This document shows, piece after piece, positions 53,154-61,067 of a DNA stretch of 64,000 nucleotides. Position 1 is the stretch's first letter. Each line of letters starts with the position of its first letter. A model generated the notes under the pieces. The model was given only the letters and a program-made list of their open reading frames with translations. It made no database searches and had not been told where the DNA came from. The stretch comes from Leptolyngbyaceae cyanobacterium C42_A2020_001 (GTDB taxonomy: Bacteria > Cyanobacteriota > Cyanobacteriia > Leptolyngbyales > Leptolyngbyaceae): positions 1-64,000 of the forward strand of contig JACYLN010000025.1 of the NCBI GenBank assembly GCA_015272515.1, written 5' to 3'. Made by a program: the position numbers and the translations under genes.

Positions 53154-53654
53154 CTACAGCCCCGTCTCGCTGTCATGCTCAGCAGTACTGGGGTCAACGC
53201 CCATCGGCGCAACGTAATCCCGGAATACGGTAATTTGCTGGCCAAAGTCCAACTGCTTGATTTGTTGAAACACTTGCTGCGCTTGCTCAGACAAATCGTA
53301 GTTGGCTGGGAAGGGGACAACCCGGTTGGTTTCCATTTCTTGTGCTAACCGATACCAGAACAAAAGCTTGGTGGTATCACTCATTGCGCCATACTCGCGG
53401 GCAATCAGGCTGTTTTTGCGCTCAATCAAATCCCGCTGAAGTTGCAATTGCTCCTCATGAGACATCTCTAGAACCTGATTTAACAACCCTTCTGCAATAT
53501 CGGGAGATACGGTGCTGGCACCAGGAGCCGCAGGCGTAATGGAGTCTCCCATTTCTTTGTAGATGTACCAAAACAAGGCTAATTGTTGATCAGTTTCTAA
53601 TCCTTGAAACGCTTGCAACAGCTCGTTTGCAGTATTGGATTGAGTGTAAGTCAT
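53154..53654 (-). CDS. Helical carotenoid protein (OCP N-terminal domain homologue)
   Basis: A 166-residue soluble protein equal to the N-terminal effector domain of the orange carotenoid protein. Two four-helix units are visible: LQAFQGLETDQQLALFWYIY with KEMGDSITPAAP, and ISREYGAM-like, LLFWYRLAQEM, VVPFPANYDLSEQAQQVF and LDFGQQITVFRDYVAPMG. Tyr and Trp residues that line the carotenoid in OCP (KEMG and FWYRL regions) are in place. HCPs bind a ketocarotenoid and either quench excited phycobilisomes or scavenge singlet oxygen. The start is ATG 53654, with GGAGAG 7 nt upstream. No C-terminal-domain homologue (CTDH) or OCP gene lies nearby. It has its own terminator. Confidence 0.92.
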   Translation of the reverse strand: MTYTQSNTANELLQAFQGLETDQQLALFWYIYKEMGDSITPAAPGASTVSPDIAEGLLNQVLEMSHEEQLQLQRDLIERKNSLIAREYGAMSDTTKLLFWYRLAQEMETNRVVPFPANYDLSEQAQQVFQQIKQLDFGQQITVFRDYVAPMGVDPSTAEHDSETGL

Positions 53655-53834
53655 AATTAATCTCTCCATCTCACTTCCAATACCTTATCGAGGACAGCCA
53701 TTTTGCCAAACTCACTCCAGACGGAGGAGCGATGTTTCAAAGGGTAGAGATTGGGAATGGGGCATCGTAAGGGCTGGTTTTGTGCCTGCCCGGTAATAGA
53801 GGAATGGGGTTTAGAACAAAGTACTTAGGAATGA

Positions 53835-53918
53835 GAATTAATTAAAAATGAAAAGTTGAAAGTTCAAAGTGTTTCTCAATAAGGCTTTGCCACGTTTGAT
53901 TTTCATTTTGAATTATTC
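53835..53918. repeat. 84-bp AT-rich inverted-repeat element
   Basis: The left arm at 53835-53854 and right arm at 53900-53918 pair imperfectly over 19-20 bp (AAAATGAAAA core). It sits in the long gap between the carotenoid protein gene and the small-gene cluster; nothing else is recognised in 53655-54102. It is a probable small palindromic element. Confidence 0.5.
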
Positions 53919-54102
53919 ATTGTCCTTCGTGTGATCTGGGTCGCTCTGTCTCATGATTCAGGTGCAGAAAAATCTTGACTCACGGCACGGTTTTTAGGTG
54001 TCCAAATTCACGTTGAGCAGAGGATAAGGTCACCGCTCGCCGCACATAATTCAACGATGATTGAAGTGTAAGAAATGCAACTGCTCTGAAGGATTGAACC
54101 TC

Positions 54103-54273
54103 ATGAGAGTCTCTGAATGCCCCCCGTTCGATATCTCGTTCACTGAAGCTCCAACCCTAATTTTAGATCCGCTGCCTGATCAGGAGGTTGAGTTGGAGTC
54201 TGTGCCCCAACCCATTGCACCGCTGGCTGTTCCACCAGAGCGGCTACCGCAATCAAACCAGTGCACTCAGTAG
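54103..54273 (+). CDS. Hypothetical 56-residue protein
   Basis: A short frame, MRVSECPPFDISFTEAPTLI, continuing Pro/Val/Glu-rich to the stop. AAGGA is present about 9 nt before the ATG. There is no signal peptide or membrane helix, and composition suggests disorder. It precedes the DUF4278 gene by 83 bp on the same strand. No family recognised; it may be a spurious frame. Confidence 0.35.
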   Translation: MRVSECPPFDISFTEAPTLILDPLPDQEVELESVPQPIAPLAVPPERLPQSNQCTQ

Positions 54274-54356
54274 GCTCTTGCCCTTGATGCCTCTGATTGG
54301 TTTCAGCTTGATTTTGGCAGTTTATTCACCCACTTTGACCTGTAAGGATTAGCCCC

Positions 54357-54533
54357 ATGACTACGACACTCACATTCCGCGGACATCAGTACGAAACGGC
54401 TTCTGCGATCGCCCCTAGCCAAAGCGAATTCGCTGGTAAATATCGCGGGATTCCCACCACGTTCTCCAGCGCCCGTCCTTCATCCATCTCCACTGTGCAA
54501 CTAACCTATCGCGGCGTGAGCTATCTGCGCTAA
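54357..54533 (+). CDS. DUF4278-type small protein
   Basis: A 58-residue protein, MTTTLTFRGHQYETAS at the start and VQLTYRGVSYLR at the end. The doubled LTYRGxxY motif (LTFRGHQY, LTYRGVSY) is the hallmark of DUF4278, a cyanobacterial family of small proteins of unknown function. AAGGA lies 9 nt upstream. The stop codon overlaps the convergent TMEM14-like gene by 4 bp. Cytosolic. Confidence 0.75.
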   Translation: MTTTLTFRGHQYETASAIAPSQSEFAGKYRGIPTTFSSARPSSISTVQLTYRGVSYLR

Positions 54534-54862
54534 CTCAACCAGCCGATCGCAAACACAATTGCACCTATCAAACTCACAATTGCCATCAGCCCCGCAGGCA
54601 TGAACTTGCCAGTTTTGCGGAAGCGGATGGCAAAAACAATTAAGAGGGCGATCGCTAGCAATGTTGCTACCGCCATGCCAGTGGTGTAACTCTGAAAAAA
54701 AGTAATGAGCCATGCAATCAACAAAGCAATGCCACTAGTTACTCCAGAAATTAGCGATGGCTGACTTTGGGCTTTAACGTAACCCATTACGCCACCTGCT
54801 ATCACCAGCACGGCATAGAGCAACAGCAACCAGGGCGCGATCGCCACAATCAAAAAAATCAT
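54530..54862 (-). CDS. TMEM14 / UPF0136-family membrane protein
   Basis: A 110-residue protein with four hydrophobic helices: LLLLYAVLVIAGGVMGY, SLISGVTSGIALLIAWLI, MAVATLLAIALLIVFA and GLMAIVSLIGAIVFAIG. GGVMGYVKAQSQPSLISG is the TMEM14 signature, and RKTGKFMPAGLM precedes the last helix. Plant members (FAX1) help export fatty acids across the chloroplast envelope; a lipid-related role in the cyanobacterial membrane is plausible but unproven. Length is normal. It is on the same strand as the small lipoprotein gene upstream, 43 bp apart. Confidence 0.88.
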   Translation of the reverse strand: MIFLIVAIAPWLLLLYAVLVIAGGVMGYVKAQSQPSLISGVTSGIALLIAWLITFFQSYTTGMAVATLLAIALLIVFAIRFRKTGKFMPAGLMAIVSLIGAIVFAIGWLS

Positions 54863-54905
54863 TGCAAGATCTCAGCAAACGTCTTGCTTGCATCCTACAA
54901 CCTTC

Positions 54906-55157
54906 TTAATCGTCATCATCCTTCTCTTTTTCAGAGTCTTTCTCAGAGCGATCGCCCTTCGACGTTTTGCTCTTTTCATCATCGTCATCGCCATTATCCG
55001 CTTCTGGCTTCTGCGAGTCACCTAGCCTGGCATCGGCTTCCTGCGCTTCCGACTGTTCTGTTTTTGGTTTCTCTGAGTTTTCGCCTGAAGAACCGCAGGC
55101 AACGAGAGTTGTCATTAACCCAACTAACAACAGCAAGCCAATTAAGGTTGTTTTCAT
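54906..55157 (-). CDS. Small Asp/Glu/Lys-rich lipoprotein
   Basis: An 83-residue precursor. ATG 55157 is chosen as the start (AAGGAG upstream, MKTTLIGLLLLVGLMTTLVAC). The signal peptide ends in a lipobox LVAC, so the mature protein begins at Cys21 and is lipid-anchored. The mature part is wholly charged and low in complexity (SEKPKTEQSEAQEADA, DNGDDDDEKSKTSK), predicted disordered and possibly cation-binding. No family is known. It is part of a set of three minus-strand genes encoding tiny exported proteins between the TMEM14 gene and marR. Confidence 0.75.
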   Translation of the reverse strand: MKTTLIGLLLLVGLMTTLVACGSSGENSEKPKTEQSEAQEADARLGDSQKPEADNGDDDDEKSKTSKGDRSEKDSEKEKDDDD

Positions 55158-55233
55158 TGTCCCATCTCCTTCAATTGCGATCGACCCCAGAACATGGCAG
55201 CAACCCACTGCCTCAAGTTCCAAACGCAACTAC

Positions 55234-55270
55234 AAAAAAGGTCGTTAGTTTCATGGTTACACTAACGACC
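55234..55270 (-). terminator. Strong intrinsic terminator
   Basis: The perfect 10-bp arms GGTCGTTAGT and ACTAACGACC are followed on the minus strand by a run of six T. It should end the transcript of the secreted-protein gene at 55375-55674 before the lipoprotein gene. Confidence 0.85.
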
Positions 55271-55318
55271 GAGAGGTATCATTGGATGTTCAAAGGCGCA
55301 GTATAGAAGAAGTTAAAC

Positions 55319-55367
55319 CACGTCCAGCCCCACCATTGAGGTTCTAAGAACGACGGGTTTGGACGTG
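55319..55367. repeat. Inverted repeat CACGTCCA/TGGACGTG
   Basis: Perfect 8-bp arms lie 33 nt apart, with AAACC/GGGTTT nearby, just after the stop of the secreted-protein gene. It could be an RNA-stabilising hairpin before the terminator, or a regulator site. Confidence 0.45.
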
Positions 55368-55374
55368 AATAAAC

Positions 55375-55674
55375 TTAGAAAGCGCTGGGCGTTTGGGGGG
55401 AGTTAACCGCATCTGGAGGCAGAATGCGTTGGAAGCGCCGTTCTAAAGTGATGCGATCGCGTTCAGACAACGTTTCATCTTTATTGTCTTGAGTTGACAC
55501 TTCAACCTTAATTGCCTGAACTTTCGTAGGTTTAACCGTTGGTTGAGGAGCCGTCGTTTCCGTGGTTGGGGCATCCTGGTTTTGTGGAGTGGGCGTATTT
55601 TCAGCTTTAGCACCTGGCATGACTAGCGCCGTCAACATCAATACGGAGAGTCCAGTTGTAATGAAGCGTTTCAT
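55375..55674 (-). CDS. Small secreted protein, paralogue 1
   Basis: A 99-residue precursor. The start is ATG 55674, with TAGGAG 8 nt upstream. The signal peptide is MKRFITTGLSVLMLTALVMP, ending GAKAEN. The mature part is Thr/Pro/Gln-rich and ends in a conserved-looking block KDETLSERDRITLERRFQRI. This block is shared with the adjacent gene (LSERDRLILERRLQQL), so the two are tandem paralogues. Each ends with a short Pro-containing tail. No domain is recognised. They are presumably periplasmic. Expression may depend on the MarR regulator encoded just upstream in the opposite direction. Confidence 0.7.
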   Translation of the reverse strand: MKRFITTGLSVLMLTALVMPGAKAENTPTPQNQDAPTTETTAPQPTVKPTKVQAIKVEVSTQDNKDETLSERDRITLERRFQRILPPDAVNSPQTPSAF

Positions 55675-55780
55675 GGTTGTGTCTCCTAAATGAGAAGCGA
55701 ATGGGAGCAATTCGATAATGTGAAGCGAACGAATTTGAAAATTCGCGAACCGTGGAGAGTTGGGGCAGACAGTGAGCGTT

Positions 55781-56029
55781 CTACTGTTGGGATGGGATGA
55801 GTTGCTGTAGGCGACGCTCAAGGATCAGACGATCGCGCTCTGAAAGGGGTGCAGATCCAGTCTGAGATTGGCTAAGTTGTGGATTGGTTTGGGCAACCTT
55901 TGCCTTAATTTCTAGTTTAGCAGGGGCTTGAGTTGTGGTAGCTTTTGGGGCTTCTGGCGCTGCGTGGGCAGGCACCCCTAGCGCGGCAAGCAATAAAACG
56001 ACGAGTCCAGTATCCATCAGGCGTTGCAT
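55781..56029 (-). CDS. Small secreted protein, paralogue 2
   Basis: An 82-residue precursor. The start is ATG 56029, with GGGAGG 5 nt upstream. The signal peptide is MQRLMDTGLVVLLLAALGVP, ending AHAAPE. The mature part (EAPKATTTQAPAKLEIKAKV) ends in LSERDRLILERRLQQLIPS, matching paralogue 1. It lies closest to the divergent marR gene, and its promoter region holds several TTGCAT-type repeats. The function is unknown; the charged SERDR-LERR helix may be a binding motif. The longer in-frame version lacks a signal peptide at its start. Confidence 0.72.
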   Translation of the reverse strand: MQRLMDTGLVVLLLAALGVPAHAAPEAPKATTTQAPAKLEIKAKVAQTNPQLSQSQTGSAPLSERDRLILERRLQQLIPSQQ

Positions 56030-56076
56030 AAAAGCCTCCCTTAAAAAGATTGCAATTGACTTGGTTGCGTTAGTTC

Positions 56077-56174
56077 TAGTTGCATACGATTTGATTGCAT
56101 TAGCAACTAATATGTTTATAGCCCAATTTAATTTCAAATGCAACTAGTTTGAGTAAAATAATTGCAGATGCAAT
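56077..56174. promoter_or_regulatory. Cluster of putative MarR operator sites
   Basis: The divergent promoter region contains TAGTTGCAT (56077-56085), GCATTAGCAACTA (56097-56109), ATGCAACTAG (56138-56147) and the perfect palindrome ATTGCAGATGCAAT (56161-56174). They share a TTGCA/TGCAA core. The last lies in the leader of marR, 7 nt before AGAGGAG, as expected for autoregulation. Binding is inferred from position and symmetry. Confidence 0.6.
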
Positions 56175-56195
56175 CATAAAAGAGGAGATGGTACC

Positions 56196-56675
56196 ATGAG
56201 CGACAGGTTAGATGAGGCTCGTAGCCGAATGTGGCGATTGTTCCGCACCACCTACGTCACGGTTACCGAACAGATCGAGAAAGACTTGGAACAGGCAGGA
56301 CTCCCACCCCTGCTCTGGTATAGCGTTTTATGGGCATTGGAACGCGCACCCGATCACGAAATGCGGTTGCACGAACTCGCGGAGGAAGTGTTTCTTAGCC
56401 GCAGCAACATTACTCGCCTGATCGATCGCCTGGAAGCCGCAGTGCTGTTGTGTCGCAAACGCTGCCCCCTGGATCGACGCGGTGCTTACGCTGCACTCAC
56501 CAACGAAGGGTTAGCCATGCGCCAGAAAATGTGGGCAGTTTATTCTGAAGGCATTGCCCAATATTTCACCGACCACCTCAGCCAGGATGAAGTGCAAGTG
56601 CTCGATGCCGTCTTTGATCGCGCCCTCACCACTGCCCAGAAACTCACTCATCAATCAACCGCCCAAGAAGGCTAA
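56196..56675 (+). CDS. MarR-family transcriptional regulator
   Basis: A 159-residue winged-helix regulator. The start is ATG 56196, with AGAGGAG 8 nt upstream. The fold is visible as WRLFRTTYVTVTEQIEKDLE (dimer helix), LHELAEEVFLSRSNITRLID then RLEAA (HTH), CPLDRRGAYAALTNEG (wing with the conserved DRRG) and a C-terminal dimer helix. MarR proteins usually repress a divergent operon and themselves, and release DNA on binding a phenolic ligand or after oxidation; two Cys residues (LLCRKRC) at the wing might sense oxidants (speculation). It probably controls the two small secreted proteins on its left, and perhaps the oxygenase gene 38 bp downstream. Confidence 0.88.
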   Translation: MSDRLDEARSRMWRLFRTTYVTVTEQIEKDLEQAGLPPLLWYSVLWALERAPDHEMRLHELAEEVFLSRSNITRLIDRLEAAVLLCRKRCPLDRRGAYAALTNEGLAMRQKMWAVYSEGIAQYFTDHLSQDEVQVLDAVFDRALTTAQKLTHQSTAQEG

Positions 56676-56713
56676 CCCTCTACACCCCATCCGCGATTCC
56701 CTATTTCCCACTT

Positions 56714-57655
56714 ATGCAAACCATTCCCGTGCTCGACCTGCAAACCTTCCACGCCAATCCTGCTCAACGGGATGCCTTTGTACAGCAATTGGGGCAATCA
56801 CTGGAAGCGATCGGCTTCTTTGCCGTGGTGAATCATGGCGTTGAGACGCATCTTATTCAAAGGGCGTACCAGGTTGCTCAGACATTTTTTGAATTACCCA
56901 ATGAGATTAAACAGCGCTACGAAAAACCCGAATTGCATGGGCAGAGGGGTTTTACCTCCTTTGGGCGTGAACACGCGAAAGATTATCCTATGCCCGACTT
57001 GAAAGAGTTTTGGCATATTGGACGCAACCTTTCAACTGATGTGCAGCGATCGCTGAACTATCCTGCCAATCTTGCCATTGCGGAGGTGCCAGAGTTTCAC
57101 CCGGTGATGATGCAACTTTACGCCCAACTCGAAGCCTGCGCTGCGAAACTGTTGCAAGCCTGCGCTTTGTTTTTAGGTGAACCCGAAAATGCGATCGCTG
57201 ACCTGATTCAAAATGGCGACACCATCCTGCGAATTATTCACTACCCACCCGTGCCGCCGGATGCTCATCCTGCTAGTCTGCGCTCTGCCCCCCACGAAGA
57301 CATCAACCTGATCACACTGTTGTGCGAAGCCACGGATGACGGGTTAGAACTGCAACAGCGAGATGGCACCTGGTTGCCGATCCGGGCAGTTTCAGGACAA
57401 ATCATTGTGGATAGTGGCGATATGCTGCAACACCTGACAAATGGCATCCTGAAAAGTACAACCCATCGCGTTGTAAACCCATTGGGCGACAAAACCCGTC
57501 GCTTTTCCATGCCCTTCTTTGTTCATCCCCGTAAAGAGGTTGATCTCACTCCGCTTCCTAGTTGTGTTGCTCGTAAAGGAGCGCCATTGTTTCCTGCTAT
57601 TACTGCTGGTGACTACCTGATGCAACGCTTACGCGAAATCGGTTTGGCAAACTAG
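56714..57655 (+). CDS. 2-oxoglutarate/Fe(II)-dependent oxygenase (isopenicillin N synthase-like)
   Basis: A 313-residue cytosolic enzyme. The N-terminal DIOX_N part reads IPVLDLQTFHANPAQRD, FFAVVNHGVE. The catalytic domain has the facial triad His194-x-Asp196 (SAPHEDINLITLL) and His251 (KSTTHRVVNP), and the 2-oxoglutarate-binding Arg263-x-Ser265 (RRFSM). Length is typical. Such enzymes hydroxylate or desaturate small molecules such as amino acids, alkaloids or gibberellin-like compounds; the substrate is unknown. It is 38 bp downstream of marR and probably co-transcribed. Confidence 0.92.
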   Translation: MQTIPVLDLQTFHANPAQRDAFVQQLGQSLEAIGFFAVVNHGVETHLIQRAYQVAQTFFELPNEIKQRYEKPELHGQRGFTSFGREHAKDYPMPDLKEFWHIGRNLSTDVQRSLNYPANLAIAEVPEFHPVMMQLYAQLEACAAKLLQACALFLGEPENAIADLIQNGDTILRIIHYPPVPPDAHPASLRSAPHEDINLITLLCEATDDGLELQQRDGTWLPIRAVSGQIIVDSGDMLQHLTNGILKSTTHRVVNPLGDKTRRFSMPFFVHPRKEVDLTPLPSCVARKGAPLFPAITAGDYLMQRLREIGLAN

Positions 57656-57681
57656 TATTTTGTTGGTGCTGGCTCGATGGT

Positions 57682-60546
57682 TTAACCAAAAATATCAAGT
57701 TGCTCAATCGGTGTTTTTCTCTCGGCGTAATGATTGCTTTTCTTATCCTTAACAGTTTTTTCCTGCCCTGTTTTACGTAGTCCGATCGCGATTTTACTGT
57801 GCTTTTCAATTTGAATCATCACTTGTTTCGCGCGTTGAATTACCGATGCGGGCAATCCTGCTAGCCGACCCGCTTCAATGCCATATGAGCGATCGGCTCC
57901 ACCGGGTTGAACTTTGTGTAGAAACACAATTTGGTCGGGTAGTTCCTTGACGGTCACTTGATAGTTAGCGACATTGGGCAAAATCGATGCTAGCTCATTC
58001 AGTTCGTGGTAATGCGTCGCAAAAATGGTTCTTGCTTGAATTTCAGTCGCCAGGTATTCCGCCACCGACCAGGCGATCGACAGTCCATCAAAGGTTGCCG
58101 TACCGCGCCCAATTTCATCCAGCAAAACCAGCGATCGCGCCGTGGCATGGTTCAAGATATTCGCCGTTTCATTCATTTCCACCATAAACGTGGATTGCCC
58201 CGTTGCCAGATCATCCACCGCTCCTACCCGCGTAAAAATGCGATCGCAAATTGCCAGCGTTGCCGCCCGCGCTGGAACATAGCTGCCCATCTGCGCCATC
58301 AGTTGAATCAATCCCACCTGTCGTAAATAACAGCTTTTGCCGCTGGCGTTGGGTCCGGTGAGGATGATCAGATCGGGGGAGGGGTCGGGGGTTGGGGGAG
58401 AGAGGGAAGATGAGGATGATGGAGCAGGTGAAGCAGCTTTAGAAGAAACTCCTTCTTCATCTCCCCTATCTCCCCTATCTCCCTCATCTCCCTTACCTTC
58501 TGACTCCTCCCCACTCCCCAACTCCGTTGAATTCGGGACGAAGAAGCCTGCTGGCAGGGATTGTTCCACCACGGGATGGCGACCATCCAGAATCTGAATT
58601 TCGCGTGCTTGAGTAATTTGGGGACGGCAATAACCCTGAATCGCAGCAACTTCTGCTAAGCCGCAGAGAACATCAACCGCGGCAACGGAACGGGCAACGG
58701 CGCGAATCAGATCAACGTGTTCCCCAACTTCGGCTCGGAGTTGGGCAAAAATGTCGTATTCCAGGCGGTTCAAGGACTCGCGTGCATTTAAGATGCGGTT
58801 TTCGCGCTCTTTCAGTTCAACGGTGATGTAGCGTTCTTCGTTGGTTAGGGTTTGTTTGCGATCGTAGCCTTCTGGAGCTTGATTCGATTTAGCTTTGGAG
58901 ATGCTGATGTAATAGCCAAAGGTTTTGCTGTAACCGACTTTTAACGTAGGAATTCCGGTGCGCTCTCGCTCGATCGCTTCCAGGTTTTTGATCCATTCCT
59001 GATCATCCTCCACTTGTTGGCGCAGTTCATCCAATTGCGGATTCACACCAGAGCGGATGAGGTTACCCTCGGTGAGGGTGAGGGGTGGATTTTCAACCAG
59101 ATGGGCGTGGAGGTGATGTCCCAATGCTTCCAGTTCTGGCGGGACGGATTGCAGGGTTATCAGGTAGGGGGATTGGGCTTTGGCAACCACCATCGCTAAG
59201 TCGGGGAGGCGATCGCAAGAATCGGCGATCGCAACCAGATCACGGGCATTTGCCGTTCCCGATCCGGCACGTCCAGCTAGGCGTTCCAGGTCATAAATCT
59301 GTTTCAGCAACTTCTGGATGTTCTGCCGCAAAAAGCTGTTGCACGCCAACTCTTCGATTGTGTCCTGACGGGCAATAATGTCGTTGATCTTGAGCAGCGG
59401 TTGCAACAACCAGCGCCGCAATGCCCGACTACCCATCGCCGTTACCGTGCGATCCAGTGCCCACAACAAGGACCCGTGATAGGTGCCATCCCGCGCAGTT
59501 TGGGTAATTTCCAAGTTGCGCCGCGTTTGATGATCGATCGTCAGATATTCCGTTAGCGTGTAGGTGCAGAGCGGTTGCAGCGGTACGGGTTGGAGTACTG
59601 AGTGCTGAGTGCTGAGTGCTGAGTGTTTTTTATCCCCGGATGGTCGTTGCTTTCCCAGCCCTTCCACTCCCCGCTCTGAAGTACTTTCCAAGTATTCCAA
59701 CAAACCTCCGGCAGAGCGAACTGCCAGTGGCAAGTGTTCGCAGCCCATTCCTTCCAGCGATCGCACTTTGAACCGTTGCAGCAAGCGATACCGCGCTTCT
59801 GCCAGCACAAACGGAGCCTGAGAGCGCAGCGTATAGCAAAATTGGGACGGCAAATAATCGGGCAATTGATCCGACTTTTCTCCCGGACGCAGCAGGCTCA
59901 CGAGATCAGGGGCATCGGTGGGCACCAAGACCTCCGCAGGTTGCAAGCGCATCAGCTCTTGTGTGAGTTGTTCCAGGTTTTCTGATTGAGTGGTGAGAAA
60001 TTCGCCCGTGGAAACATCGGCATATGCCAAGCCCCAATGGGTTCCGGCTACCACCACTGCCGCCAAAAAATTATTGCGACGGGCATTTAGCATTCCCTCT
60101 TCCAGCACGGTGCCCGGTGTAATCACTCGCGTCACTTCCCGCTGGACTAATCGCCCCTGCGCTTCGCTGGCATCCTCGGTTTGGTCGCACACGGCAACGG
60201 CGTATCCCTGCTCAACCAGCATGGCGCAATAGCGATCCAGGGCATGGTGGGGAATGCCTGCCAGCGGCACCTGCCCAATGTCTTCTCCGGCGTGCTTGGC
60301 GGTTAGGACAATCTCTAGTTCACGGGAAACCGCGATCGCATCCTGAAAAAACGTCTCGTAAAAATCCCCAATTCGGTATAGCAATAGCGCATGGGGATAC
60401 TGGTCTTTCAGTTCCACGTAATGCCGCATCATGGGCGTGAGGGCATCGCGGTTGACTTCCCGATGATGGGCATAGCGAACTTTGTATTTAACCAAACGCT
60501 CCGGCAAGTCAGAAAGGGAATCAGGAGCAGATGCAGAATCCGTCAT
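57682..60546 (-). CDS. mutS: DNA mismatch repair protein MutS, with two repeat-encoded insertions
   Basis: A 954-residue protein, longer than the usual 850-900. It has the mismatch-recognition domain ([20 protein letters not shown] then [12 protein letters not shown]), the connector, lever and clamp, the ATPase with Walker [15 protein letters not shown] near residue 730, Walker [18 protein letters not shown], and the C-terminal HTH. Two low-complexity insertions are unusual. Residues about 307-322 ([12 protein letters not shown]) come from four 7-bp repeats. Residues about 665-725 ([18 protein letters not shown], then a Ser/Pro-rich tract) come from 9-bp repeats, just before the ATPase. All catalytic motifs are intact and the frame is open. 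It is convergent with the oxygenase gene (26 bp). Confidence 0.95.
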   Translation of the reverse strand: MTDSASAPDSLSDLPERLVKYKVRYAHHREVNRDALTPMMRHYVELKDQYPHALLLYRIGDFYETFFQDAIAVSRELEIVLTAKHAGEDIGQVPLAGIPHHALDRYCAMLVEQGYAVAVCDQTEDASEAQGRLVQREVTRVITPGTVLEEGMLNARRNNFLAAVVVAGTHWGLAYADVSTGEFLTTQSENLEQLTQELMRLQPAEVLVPTDAPDLVSLLRPGEKSDQLPDYLPSQFCYTLRSQAPFVLAEARYRLLQRFKVRSLEGMGCEHLPLAVRSAGGLLEYLESTSERGVEGLGKQRPSGDKKHSALSTQHSVLQPVPLQPLCTYTLTEYLTIDHQTRRNLEITQTARDGTYHGSLLWALDRTVTAMGSRALRRWLLQPLLKINDIIARQDTIEELACNSFLRQNIQKLLKQIYDLERLAGRAGSGTANARDLVAIADSCDRLPDLAMVVAKAQSPYLITLQSVPPELEALGHHLHAHLVENPPLTLTEGNLIRSGVNPQLDELRQQVEDDQEWIKNLEAIERERTGIPTLKVGYSKTFGYYISISKAKSNQAPEGYDRKQTLTNEERYITVELKERENRILNARESLNRLEYDIFAQLRAEVGEHVDLIRAVARSVAAVDVLCGLAEVAAIQGYCRPQITQAREIQILDGRHPVVEQSLPAGFFVPNSTELGSGEESEGKGDEGDRGDRGDEEGVSSKAASPAPSSSSSLSPPTPDPSPDLIILTGPNASGKSCYLRQVGLIQLMAQMGSYVPARAATLAICDRIFTRVGAVDDLATGQSTFMVEMNETANILNHATARSLVLLDEIGRGTATFDGLSIAWSVAEYLATEIQARTIFATHYHELNELASILPNVANYQVTVKELPDQIVFLHKVQPGGADRSYGIEAGRLAGLPASVIQRAKQVMIQIEKHSKIAIGLRKTGQEKTVKDKKSNHYAERKTPIEQLDIFG
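58459..58494 (-). repeat. Four 9-bp repeats inside mutS
   Basis: The units ATCTCCCCT, ATCTCCCCT, ATCTCCCTC and ATCTCCCTT encode Gly-Asp-(Arg/Glu) triplets on the minus strand. The unit is a multiple of three, so copy-number change would alter length but not frame. Confidence 0.85.
59597..59624 (-). repeat. Four 7-bp repeats (STRR-like) inside mutS
   Basis: The units ACTGAGT, GCTGAGT, GCTGAGT and GCTGAGT are followed by GTTTTTT. Heptamer tandem repeats of this sort (STRR) are a known feature of cyanobacterial intergenic DNA. Here they lie in the mutS coding frame. Because 7 is not a multiple of 3, gain or loss of one unit would shift the frame. Confidence 0.85.
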
Positions 60547-60728
60547 GGAGAGTCAGTGAACGCAAAAATCTTCACTGACTCTAGCGCAAGCCTGGGAAGA
60601 ATTTGAGATTTGGGATGAAAGTTGTAAGTTCACCCAGTTGGCTCACTCTATTGGGCTACCCTGAAACTGCATGAACCCACCAGGTTCAACGTTAAATCCT
60701 TTAGACCTACAACAAAGGACTTAACGAA

Positions 60729-60866
60729 ATGACGACTTTATCTGCTGCAAAATCTGCATACCCTGCGATCTCTCCTCTACCCGCTCCTAGTGCTACCCCT
60801 CGCAAGCAACTGGTGATGAACTGGGTAGTCAACGGCAAACTGGAATGTCGTTGGATTGAAGCCTAG
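60729..60866 (+). CDS. 45-residue protein
   Basis: A short frame, MTTLSAAKSAYPAISPLPAP at the start and MNWVVNGKLECRWIEA at the end, with AAAGGA about 9 nt upstream. The C-terminal NWVVNGKLECRW block has the look of a small conserved beta hairpin. The N-terminal part is Ala/Pro/Ser-rich. No family name is recognised. It is followed by a hairpin at 60900-60928 that may end the transcript. The gene is divergent from mutS and upstream of gltX. Confidence 0.55.
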   Translation: MTTLSAAKSAYPAISPLPAPSATPRKQLVMNWVVNGKLECRWIEA

Positions 60867-60899
60867 AACCGCACTCTTGAACCGCTCTTAGTCTGAGGA

Positions 60900-60928
60900 G
60901 TAGGGGTTCGCTCCTAGTCAACCCCTAC
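60900..60928 (+). repeat. Hairpin GTAGGGGTT/AACCCCTAC
   Basis: Perfect 9-bp arms with an 11-nt loop lie 33 nt after the 45-residue ORF. There is no T-run, so it is a possible transcription end or processing site. Confidence 0.55.
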
Positions 60929-60950
60929 ACTGCCTGCCCAGATCATTTCT

Positions 60951-61010
60951 GATCTAAGGGAGAAGTCTCTGATCTAAGGGAGAAGTCTCTGATCTAAGGG
61001 AGAAGTCTCA
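60951..61010 (+). repeat. Three tandem 20-bp direct repeats upstream of gltX
   Basis: The unit GATCTAAGGGAGAAGTCTCT occurs three times in a row; the last base of the third differs. Each unit holds a short inverted AGA-TCT motif (GAGAAGTCTC). There are no spacers, so it is not a CRISPR array. It ends 57 bp before the gltX start and lies in its promoter or leader. Confidence 0.85.
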
Positions 61011-61067
61011 ACGCTTAATTGCAAAGTTCAGATAGCATGGAAAGGTTGGTTTTTTGAGAATTCTACT

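Noticed and set aside
54767..55306. 179-codon plus-strand frame opposite the TMEM14 and lipoprotein genes
   Set aside because: It is antisense to two well-supported genes, has no family features, and reads through a terminator.
60951..61010. CRISPR array
   Set aside because: The three 20-bp units are contiguous with no spacers and no cas genes are present.
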